Shown in pieces: positions 25,914 to 32,669 of a stretch of DNA of 39,651 bases. The translations under genes were made by a program, and so were the position numbers. Positions within the stretch are counted from its first letter, which is position 1. Each line of letters begins with the position of its first letter. Source of the DNA: an uncultured Sphingomonadales bacterium (GTDB taxonomy: Bacteria; Pseudomonadota; Alphaproteobacteria; Sphingomonadales; Sphingomonadaceae); assembly GCA_903858875.1 (NCBI GenBank), contig CAIOKP010000376.1:1-39651 (forward strand), read 5' to 3'. The notes under the pieces were generated by a model. That model searched no databases and was not told where the DNA came from. It saw only the letters and a program-made list of their open reading frames with translations.

Positions 25914-26285
25914 TTAGCGCAATTGTTCGATTTCCGCCGACAAGCGTGGGTTGGACGATACGTAATAGTCCTCAACCGCGGCCAGGCGCCGGTCGATGTC
26001 GCGAAACCGGGCGCGCACTTCGCGGGTTGTGCGGGTGGGCGATTGGCGCACCCCCTGCCAGAATCGCTGTTCGGCGCTGTCGGTGTACAATTCGCGAGGG
26101 CGGCTTTCCGACAGGATCGCGATGGCGAAATAGAGCGGAAACGTGAAGCCGACAGTGAAGGTCAACGCCAGCATCGCGACCCGGACCCACAACACATCGA
26201 TCCCGGTGTAATCGGCCAGGCCCGCACAGACGCCAAACAGTTTGCCATTGGCCTTGTCGCGGTAAAAACGGGTGTGGACGGACAT
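25914..26285 (-). CDS. pspC: Phage-shock protein C, envelope stress response
   Basis: 123-aa inner-membrane PspC. The family domain is at the N-terminus: RFYRDKANGKLFGVCAGLAD, the conserved GVCAGLADYTGIDVLWVR, followed by a transmembrane stretch (LALTFTVGFTFPLYFAIAIL). The C-terminal half is soluble and helical (REVRARFRDIDRRLAAVEDY) and ends SAEIEQLR. In E. coli PspB and PspC sense inner-membrane damage and recruit PspA. The ATG at 26285 overlaps the pspB stop by one base (TGATG), so pspB and pspC are translationally coupled. Confidence 0.95.
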   Translation of the reverse strand: MSVHTRFYRDKANGKLFGVCAGLADYTGIDVLWVRVAMLALTFTVGFTFPLYFAIAILSESRPRELYTDSAEQRFWQGVRQSPTRTTREVRARFRDIDRRLAAVEDYYVSSNPRLSAEIEQLR

Positions 26286-26596
26286 CACGGGCGGTTCCTT
26301 TCTGTTGTGCGGGCGCGCAATGTTGCGATGTCGCGCAAGGGGTGGTCGTCGATTTCGCGGCCTGGCATTTGGGCGGCGGGGCGAAATTCGGGATGGTCGG
26401 CGGTGACCAGTCGTTCGACCGTGTCCATCCGGTCATCCAGCCGGCGGGCCAGTTGATAGAGTTCTTCCAGCAAGGCCTCATCATCGCCGGTCAGCGTCGC
26501 GGCGGTTTTCCATTTGGTGACGTAATGCAGGATGACCCATGGCAGGCCGACAAAGATCGTGGGGATGACGACGATCGGAACGAGGATGTCTTCCAT
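26285..26596 (-). CDS. pspB: Phage-shock protein B
   Basis: 103-aa inner-membrane PspB. The N-terminal transmembrane helix (about 5-27) ends WVILHYVTKWK, as in E. coli, and the soluble leucine-zipper tail ELYQLARRLDDRMDTVERLV ends TADHPEFRP, equivalent to the E. coli ...DAEHPNWR. A ~25-residue C-terminal extension goes beyond the E. coli protein. AAGG precedes the ATG, and the gene starts just five bases after the pspA stop. Confidence 0.93.
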   Translation of the reverse strand: MEDILVPIVVIPTIFVGLPWVILHYVTKWKTAATLTGDDEALLEELYQLARRLDDRMDTVERLVTADHPEFRPAAQMPGREIDDHPLRDIATLRARTTERNRP

Positions 26597-26600
26597 CGGT

Positions 26601-27275
26601 TCAGCCTTCCTTCTTCGCGGCCAATTGGCGCTTCATTGCGGCCAATTCCTCGTCGACCTTGTCACCAGCGGCCAGCGCGGCGATCTCGTCGGCCAGGTTC
26701 GGCGGGCTGTCGGCCAGCGACAACGCATCGGCGCGGCCTTCGGCAAAATCGACGCGGCGTTCCAGCGTGTCGAAACGGGCCATCGCCTCATCCACCCGTT
26801 CGGACGCCAGCAGCGTGCGCAACTTGACCCGGTTTTCGGCGGATTCGAGGCGGGCGGCAATCGCGGTCTGGCGGCTGCGGGCTTCGCGCAGGCGGGTTTG
26901 CAGCTTTTCGATATCGGCCTCAAACGCCCGCAGCGAATCGTCGAGCACGGTGATCTCGCTGGCCAATTGCCCGGCCATGTCGCTCGCCTTGCGCTTTTCG
27001 ACCAGCGCGGCGCGGGCGAGATCCTCGCGGTCCTTTGACAGCGCCAGTTGCGCCTTGTCCGCCCAATCGGCCTGCAACCGGTCGAGTTTGGCGACGTGGC
27101 GGCGCATTTCCTTTTGGTCGGCAATGGTGCGGGCGGCGCTGGCGCGCACTTCGACCAGCGTTTCCTCCATTTCGAGGATGATCATGCGGATCATCTTGGA
27201 CGGGTCCTCCGCCTTTTCGATCAGGTCGGCGAAATTGGCGGCGATGATGTCGCGTGTGCGGCTGAAGATGCCCAT
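26601..27275 (-). CDS. pspA: Phage-shock protein A, membrane-stress effector and PspF inhibitor
   Basis: 224 aa, the usual length of PspA, a coiled-coil ESCRT-III-like protein that coats damaged inner membrane and otherwise inhibits PspF. It starts MGIFSRTRDIIAANFADLIE (amphipathic helix) and continues EDPSKMIRMIILEMEETLVE and long coiled coils to about residue 190. I chose the ATG at 27275: it has GGGAG eight or nine bases upstream and gives the family start. The frame stays open for 102 more codons to an ATG at 27581, next to the predicted sigma-54 transcription start. First gene of a seven-gene minus-strand operon. Confidence 0.95.
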   Translation of the reverse strand: MGIFSRTRDIIAANFADLIEKAEDPSKMIRMIILEMEETLVEVRASAARTIADQKEMRRHVAKLDRLQADWADKAQLALSKDREDLARAALVEKRKASDMAGQLASEITVLDDSLRAFEADIEKLQTRLREARSRQTAIAARLESAENRVKLRTLLASERVDEAMARFDTLERRVDFAEGRADALSLADSPPNLADEIAALAAGDKVDEELAAMKRQLAAKKEG

Positions 27276-27581
27276 TGGCATAGCTCCCGAAAATGAGGTG
27301 GTCTGGTGCGAGGAACGGAGTTTTTCGATCTCGGCGTCAAGGCGCTTGGCCAGTGACGGGCGGGTCGGTGTGGTAAAAAACCGGGCCGGAACCGTGGTGT
27401 CCGCACAGCGCAGGGGTGGTGCGCCGACAGGGGGCAGCGCATTGTTGCCGCCACGTTCCGACCCGGATATCGCCCGCGGCGCGGCGGCTGGGGGCAGGGC
27501 CGCGCCGGATCCATCGCCCGCACGGCCGTTTCCGGCGGCGCTGGCGATGGGGTCAGGGGTAAGGGGCGATATCTCGGTCAT
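27276..27581 (-). other. pspA leader with open frame fused in frame to PspA
   Basis: From the predicted sigma-54 start (near 27582) to the PspA ATG is about 307 nt. This whole leader is open in the pspA frame, from ATG 27581 (MTEISPLTPDPIAS) for 102 codons. Most of it is proline/alanine/glycine-rich and unlike known domains; near its end is SLAKRLDAEIEKLRSS, echoing the EI..LR endings of other psp proteins. If translated it must be nearly leaderless. It could be a PspA extension, a separate short peptide, or a long untranslated regulatory leader. Confidence 0.35.
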
Positions 27582-27593
27582 GGCAGGTCTATC

Positions 27594-27608
27594 GCAAACC
27601 TCGTGCCA
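27594..27608 (-). promoter_or_regulatory. Sigma-54 promoter of the psp operon
   Basis: On the minus strand TGGCAC-GAGGT-TTGC is a perfect match to the -24/-12 consensus. The start is predicted near 27582. The divergent PspF gene, a sigma-54 activator, explains how it is driven. Confidence 0.9.
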
Positions 27609-27673
27609 AATGGGTGGCGGGGGCGGAAATGCTCGGAAACGGTCGTGGATGGGCGTTGACGGATACGGTGAAT

Positions 27674-27692
27674 TTTGCCAATCTTCGGCAAA
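27674..27692. promoter_or_regulatory. Inverted repeat, likely PspF binding site
   Basis: TTTGCC-N7-GGCAAA lies 66-84 bp upstream of the -24 element of the pspA promoter (about -92 to -110 from its start), the distance at which PspF binds in E. coli. It is also 22 bp before the pspF ATG, so PspF bound here could repress its own gene, as known from E. coli. Site identity is inference from position and symmetry. Confidence 0.55.
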
Positions 27693-27713
27693 TTACGCCA
27701 AGGATCGGTATCA

Positions 27714-28730
27714 ATGCCCCCCATGCAGCGCGATGCGCAGTTTATCGGCCAATCGGGCGCTTTCCTCGATGCCGTCGAACGCGCCAGTCGGGCCGCGCCG
27801 TTGCGTCGCCCGGTGCTGGTGATTGGCGAGCGGGGGACGGGTAAGGAGCTGATCGCCGAGCGGTTGCATCGCCTATCCTCGCGCTGGGATGAGCCGCTGG
27901 TGACGCTGAATTGCGCGGCGATGCCCGAAACATTGATCGAGGCGGAATTGTTCGGGCATGAGGCCGGCGCGTTTACCGGCGCCACCCGCGCCCGTGCCGG
28001 GCGGTTTGAAGAGGCGGACCGTGGCACTTTGTTCCTCGACGAATTGGGCACGCTCAGCATGGGCGCGCAGGAGCGTCTGTTGCGCGCGGTCGAATATGGC
28101 GAGGTGGCGCGCATTGGGTCGAGCCGCCCGATTCGCGTCGATGTACGCATCGTGGCCGCGACCAACGAGGATCTGCCGCGCATGGCGGCGCAGGGGCGGT
28201 TTCGCCCCGACCTGCTCGACCGGCTGTGTTTCGAGGTGATCACCCTGCCGCCGCTGCGGGTGCGCGAGGGGGATATTCCGGTACTGGCCGAACATTTCGG
28301 GCGGCGGATGGCCAGCGAGATGGGTTGGGAGCGTTGGCCCGGCTTTGCGCCATCGGCGGTGGCGGCGATGGAAAAATACGGCTGGCCCGGCAATGTGCGT
28401 GAATTGCGCAATGTGGTCGAGCGCGCGGTCTATCGCTGGGATGAGCCGGGGCGGGCGATTGCCGAGATCACGTTCAACCCGTTCGAATCGCCGTGGAAGC
28501 CGGCATCGTCGATGCGCGTGGCCGACGGTGACGATGCGCCGCGTGTGCCGGTGATCGCGGGCGAATTGGCCGAGGTGTCGGACCTGCGCGGGGCGGTCGA
28601 CGCGCATGAAAAGGCGATTGTCGAGGCGGCGTTGGCCCGCAACCGGTTTAACCAGCGCCAGACAGCCAAGGCGCTGGGGCTGACCTATGACCAATTGCGC
28701 CATACCATGCGCAAGCATCAATTGCTGTGA
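27714..28730 (+). CDS. pspF: PspF sigma-54-dependent transcriptional activator
   Basis: 338-aa bacterial enhancer-binding protein without a receiver domain, as in E. coli PspF. The AAA+ domain has Walker A GERGTGKE (38-45), the sigma-54 contact loop GAFTGA (85-90), Walker B GTLFLDE and the arginine-finger region FRPDLLDRLCF. The C-terminus carries a Fis-type helix-turn-helix (NRFNQRQTAKALGLTYDQLR). I chose the ATG at 27714, preceded by AAGGA; a TTG at 27675 is also open but overlaps the likely PspF site. It is divergent from the psp operon it should activate. Confidence 0.95.
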   Translation: MPPMQRDAQFIGQSGAFLDAVERASRAAPLRRPVLVIGERGTGKELIAERLHRLSSRWDEPLVTLNCAAMPETLIEAELFGHEAGAFTGATRARAGRFEEADRGTLFLDELGTLSMGAQERLLRAVEYGEVARIGSSRPIRVDVRIVAATNEDLPRMAAQGRFRPDLLDRLCFEVITLPPLRVREGDIPVLAEHFGRRMASEMGWERWPGFAPSAVAAMEKYGWPGNVRELRNVVERAVYRWDEPGRAIAEITFNPFESPWKPASSMRVADGDDAPRVPVIAGELAEVSDLRGAVDAHEKAIVEAALARNRFNQRQTAKALGLTYDQLRHTMRKHQLL

Positions 28731-28797
28731 GCCTAATTGTCTTGCTGCTGTCACATCTGCGGGCGTAAGGTTTGCCCATAGATGACAGGAATATGCG

Positions 28798-29523
28798 ATG
28801 GGCAAGGTGATCGCCGTTTACAGCATGAAGGGTGGCGTGGGGAAATCCTCGCTGGCCGTCAATCTGGCGCATGGGTTGAGTGTGGCGGGCCATCGCACGC
28901 TGATCTGGGACATTGATGCGCAGGGGGCTGTGGCGTTCCTGTTGGGCCATTCCTATATCGCCGGGGCCAAGGCGAAGAAGATTTTCGCCAAGGATGCCGA
29001 TGCCGCCGATGCCATCGTGCCCACCGATTGGCCGGGGCTGGACCTGATCGCGGCGGATTTGTCCTTGCGGCATCTCGAAACCGATCTGTCCGAGGATAAG
29101 CCCAAGCGGTTGCGCAAATTGCTGGCGGCGCTGACGCCGGACTATGACCGGATCATTCTCGATTGCCCGCCGGGGTTGGGTGAGATTTCGGACCAGATTT
29201 TTCGCGCCGCCGATCTGTTGGTGGTACCGGTGATGCCGGCGCCGCTGGCTCTGCGCACGCTGGATCAGGTAGAGGAACATCTGGCCGACGTGCGGGGCAA
29301 GAAGGCGCCCGCGCTGTTGCCGGTGCTGTCGATGGTCGACCGCCGCAAGGGGCTGCATCGCGACACCGCCGATGCGCATCCCGACTGGCCGACGATTCCC
29401 CATGCCAGCGTGGTGGAGCAAATGGGTGTGCAGCAATCGCCCCTGACCGCTTTTGCCGGCAAGAGCGCGGCGGCCAGGGCGTTCGCAAGCGTGGTGGTCA
29501 AGGTTGAGGCGGCTTTGGGGTGA
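28798..29523 (+). CDS. ParA/MinD-family ATPase, orphan
   Basis: 241-aa deviant-Walker ATPase. The P-loop is MKGGVGKSSLAVNLAHGL with the signature lysine, followed by WDIDAQGA (switch I) and IILDCPPGLGEISDQ (Walker B). No ParB gene or parS-like site is nearby, so it is probably not the main chromosome partition ATPase. It follows pspF by 67 bp on the same strand and may be co-transcribed. Family members position proteins or complexes on the nucleoid or membrane; the cargo here is unknown. Confidence 0.88.
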   Translation: MGKVIAVYSMKGGVGKSSLAVNLAHGLSVAGHRTLIWDIDAQGAVAFLLGHSYIAGAKAKKIFAKDADAADAIVPTDWPGLDLIAADLSLRHLETDLSEDKPKRLRKLLAALTPDYDRIILDCPPGLGEISDQIFRAADLLVVPVMPAPLALRTLDQVEEHLADVRGKKAPALLPVLSMVDRRKGLHRDTADAHPDWPTIPHASVVEQMGVQQSPLTAFAGKSAAARAFASVVVKVEAALG

Positions 29524-29683
29524 GGGGCCCTGCGGTGGATGTGTCCGTCGGGGCCTCTTGCTTTTCGTAAACCTCGGGCGTATAGGGCGATCAATCCCGA
29601 CATTGTGACTGCAAACGGGGCTGGCGCCGAGATGGGGCCGGCACGATCGTTTATTCGCATATTCGGATCCAAACGGAGCATTA

Positions 29684-30274
29684 ATGGCTAATATCGCGCG
29701 CATTATCGAGATCGTCGAGCCCGAGGTGAAGGCCATGGGATTTGACCTCGTGCGTGTGCGGTTTTTTGGTCGGTCCGACTTTGGTGACGAAGAATGCACC
29801 TTGCAGATCATGGCGGAGCGGCCCGAAACCGGGCAATTGTTGATGGACGATTGCGTTGTGCTGTCGCACCGCATTTCGGACAAGATCGACGCGTTGGAAG
29901 AAGCGGGCGATGTGGTGATTCACGAGGTCTATCGCCTCGAGGTCAGCTCGCCCGGCATTGACCGTCCGTTGACCCGGTTGAAGGACTGGGTCGAGTGGGT
30001 CGGGCATGAGGCGCGCGTCACTTTGATCAACCCCGTCGATACCAACCGCAAGACGGTACATGGTATTCTGGCCGGGGTCGAAGAAGACATTATTCTGTTC
30101 GACGACAAGAAGTCGGGCCGGGTCACCTTTCCGCTGGCCGATGTGCAATCGGGCAAGCTGGTGCTGACCGACCGATTGATTGCCGCGACAAAGCCGATCG
30201 ATATCAAGGGCGTTGACGACATTGTCGAAGACGCTGACGACGAAACCGAACTCACCGAAGCTCAGGAAGACTGA
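29684..30274 (+). CDS. rimP: Ribosome maturation factor RimP
   Basis: 196-aa 30S subunit maturation factor. The N-terminal alpha/beta domain (IARIIEIVEPEVKAMGFDLV) and the SPGIDRPL signature followed by the SH3-like C-terminal domain (VTLINPVDTNRKTVHGILAG) are present; the acidic tail is longer than in E. coli. GGAG precedes the ATG. First gene of the rimP-nusA-ylxR-infB run; nusA starts two bases after its stop. Confidence 0.96.
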   Translation: MANIARIIEIVEPEVKAMGFDLVRVRFFGRSDFGDEECTLQIMAERPETGQLLMDDCVVLSHRISDKIDALEEAGDVVIHEVYRLEVSSPGIDRPLTRLKDWVEWVGHEARVTLINPVDTNRKTVHGILAGVEEDIILFDDKKSGRVTFPLADVQSGKLVLTDRLIAATKPIDIKGVDDIVEDADDETELTEAQED

Positions 30275-30276
30275 AT

Positions 30277-31917
30277 ATGGCCAGTGCGATTTCCGCCAAC
30301 CGCGCCGAACTGCTTGCGATTGCCACCGCGGTCGCCACGGAAAAGATGATCGACAAGTCGATCGTCATCGAGGCGATGGAAGAGGCGATCCAGAAGTCGG
30401 CGCGCAACCGTTATGGCGCCGAAAACGACATCCGTGCAAAGCTTGATCCGCGCACTGGCGATCTGCGTCTGTGGCGTGTGGTTGAGGTGGTTGAGGTGGT
30501 CGAAGACTATTTCAAGCAGGTCGACATCAAGGCCGCTGAAAAGTTGCAGCCCGGTGCGCAGGTTGGCGATTTCATCGTCGATCCGCTGCCGCCGGTGGAT
30601 CTGGGCCGTATCGATGCACAATCGGCCAAGCAGGTGATCTTTCAAAAGGTCCGCGATGCCGAGCGCGACCGTCAGTATGCCGAGTTCAAGGACCGCGCTG
30701 GCGAAGTTGTCACGGGCGTTATCAAGTCGGTTGAATTCGGCCATGTGATCGTCAACCTCGGCCGCGCCGAGGGTGTCATTCGCCGCGATCAGCAGATCCC
30801 GCGTGAAGCCGCCCGTGTGGGTGAGCGCGTCCGCGCGCTGATCCTCAAGGTTGAGCGTCAAAACCGTGGCCCGCAGATTTTCCTGAGCCGCGCCCATCCT
30901 GAATTCATGAAGAAGCTGTTCGCGCAGGAAGTGCCCGAAATCTACGATGGCATCATCGAGATCAAGGCCGCCGCCCGCGATCCGGGCAGCCGCGCCAAGA
31001 TCGGCGTGATCAGCCGCGATTCGAGCATCGACCCGGTCGGCGCCTGTGTCGGCATGAAGGGCAGCCGCGTGCAAGCCGTCGTGCAGGAAATGCAGGGCGA
31101 AAAGATCGACATTATCCCGTGGAGCGATGATGCCGCGACCTTTGTGGTCAACGCGTTGCAGCCCGCCACGGTCAGCCGCGTCGTTATCGACGAGGAAGAA
31201 AGCCGCATCGAGGTCGTGGTGCCCGACGATCAGCTGAGCCTGGCGATTGGTCGCCGTGGTCAGAACGTGCGTCTGGCCAGCCAGCTGACCGGCAAGCAGA
31301 TCGACATCATGACCGAGGCCGAGGCTTCGGAAAAGCGGCAGAAGGAATTTGCCGAGCGGTCGAAGTTGTTCGAGGAAGAGCTCGACGTCGACGAGACGCT
31401 GTCGCAGCTGTTGGTGGCCGAAGGGTTCACCGAGCTGGAAGAAGTGGCCTATATCGATCTGGCGGAACTCGCGAATATCGAGGGTTTCGACGAGGAACTG
31501 GGTCAGGAATTGCAGAGCCGCGCGCAAGAAGCGCTCGACCGTCGCGAGGAAGCCGCCCGCGCGGAACGTCGCGAATTGGGTGTCGAGGATGCGCTGGCCG
31601 AACTGCCGCACCTGACCGAGGCGATGCTGGTGGTACTGGGCAAGGCTGGCGTGAAGACGCTCGACGATCTGGCGGATCTCGCCACCGACGAGTTGATCGC
31701 CAAGAAGCGCAGCAATGATCAGCGCCGCCGCAACAACAACAAGGAAGAGCGTCGCGACCGCAACGATGATCGCCGCGAAGAAACACGCGGCGGTGTGCTG
31801 GGCGAGTACGGTCTCACTGAGGAACAAGGCAACGAAATTATCATGGCCGCGCGCGCGCACTGGTTCGACGACGAACCCGACACTGAGGAGGCCGCCAGTG
31901 CGGACTCCTCACAATGA
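30277..31917 (+). CDS. nusA: Transcription termination/antitermination factor NusA
   Basis: 546-aa NusA. In order: the N-terminal RNA-polymerase domain (about 1-130), S1 domain (GEVVTGVIKSVEFGHVIVNL near 143-162), KH1 and KH2 (VGACVGMKGSRVQAVVQEM; LAIGRRGQNVRLASQLTG), and two C-terminal acidic helix-hairpin repeats (about 365-480), as in most proteobacteria. The last ~50 residues are charged, with an RRNNNKEERRDRNDD stretch. It overlaps the ylxR start by 20 bases. Confidence 0.97.
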   Translation: MASAISANRAELLAIATAVATEKMIDKSIVIEAMEEAIQKSARNRYGAENDIRAKLDPRTGDLRLWRVVEVVEVVEDYFKQVDIKAAEKLQPGAQVGDFIVDPLPPVDLGRIDAQSAKQVIFQKVRDAERDRQYAEFKDRAGEVVTGVIKSVEFGHVIVNLGRAEGVIRRDQQIPREAARVGERVRALILKVERQNRGPQIFLSRAHPEFMKKLFAQEVPEIYDGIIEIKAAARDPGSRAKIGVISRDSSIDPVGACVGMKGSRVQAVVQEMQGEKIDIIPWSDDAATFVVNALQPATVSRVVIDEEESRIEVVVPDDQLSLAIGRRGQNVRLASQLTGKQIDIMTEAEASEKRQKEFAERSKLFEEELDVDETLSQLLVAEGFTELEEVAYIDLAELANIEGFDEELGQELQSRAQEALDRREEAARAERRELGVEDALAELPHLTEAMLVVLGKAGVKTLDDLADLATDELIAKKRSNDQRRRNNNKEERRDRNDDRREETRGGVLGEYGLTEEQGNEIIMAARAHWFDDEPDTEEAASADSSQ

Positions 31918-32647
31918 GCGCGTAAGCTCCGACAGTACGGATGAAGGGCCGGAGAGGAAATGCATCCTCTCCGGGCGGATCGACGCGCGTGATGCGCTGA
32001 TCCGGCTGGCGATTTCGCCAGAAGGCCCCGATGGCGTTGCCTATATCGCACCCGACGCCTTGGCGCGGGCGCCGGGGCGCGGTGCGTGGATCGGTGTGCC
32101 CCGTGCAGAACTCGAAATCGCTATCGCCAAGGGCAAGTTGAAGGGCGCGCTGGCTCGTGCCCACAAGGGGGCCGCGCTGACGATCCCGGACGATTTGCCG
32201 GACCGTATTCAGGTCGCGCTGATTCGCGCGATTACCGACCGACTCGGGCTGGAAATGCGGTCGGGCCGGTTGTTGGTTGGCTCTGACCGGATCGCGGAAA
32301 ACGCGCGGATGGGCAAGGTTGCCTGGCTGGCCCATGCGTCGGATGCGGGGCAAGACGGTAATCGCAAGCTGGATCAAGCCTATCGCGTTGGGCTGGACGC
32401 CGAAGGGTCGGGGCAGACAGGGATCACCTTGCCTCTGGACCGCGCTAGCCTGTCTGTGGCATTGGGCCGCGACAATGTTGTGCATTTGGCGTTGACCGAC
32501 CGTGCGGCGGCCGAAAGGCTGGCCCCGATGCTGGCGCGCCTATTCCATTTTCTGGGCCAAGCTGAGGCGCAAGACGCCGCAGCCGGGCAGGACGAGCAAA
32601 ACGAGACGGTGGATGGCCATGAGCCGACCGCCGCGACGACGAATTGA
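31898..32647 (+). CDS. YlxR (DUF448) RNA-binding protein with L7Ae-like second domain
   Basis: 249 aa. The N-terminal YlxR/DUF448 domain has the ERKCILSG motif (a variant of the usual RxCxxx) and GRGAWIGV. A second part near 100-190 (ITDRLGLEMRSGRLLVGSDR, MGKVAWLAHASDAGQDG) is the L30e/L7Ae-like fold often fused to YlxR in alphaproteobacteria. I chose the GTG at 31898 because GAGGAG lies seven bases upstream; it overlaps the nusA end by 20 bases. Between nusA and infB as in most bacteria. Confidence 0.9.
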   Translation: MRTPHNERVSSDSTDEGPERKCILSGRIDARDALIRLAISPEGPDGVAYIAPDALARAPGRGAWIGVPRAELEIAIAKGKLKGALARAHKGAALTIPDDLPDRIQVALIRAITDRLGLEMRSGRLLVGSDRIAENARMGKVAWLAHASDAGQDGNRKLDQAYRVGLDAEGSGQTGITLPLDRASLSVALGRDNVVHLALTDRAAAERLAPMLARLFHFLGQAEAQDAAAGQDEQNETVDGHEPTAATTN

Positions 32648-32669
32648 GATTGAAGGGCTGGCTGACAAG

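Noticed and set aside
30262..31860. 532-codon open frame on the minus strand opposite nusA
   Set aside because: Shadow frame; composition and lack of motifs speak against coding.
31715..31897. N-terminal extension of YlxR overlapping nusA
   Set aside because: Would overlap nusA by about 200 bases with low-complexity sequence; the GTG at 31898 has a strong ribosome site and gives the family start.
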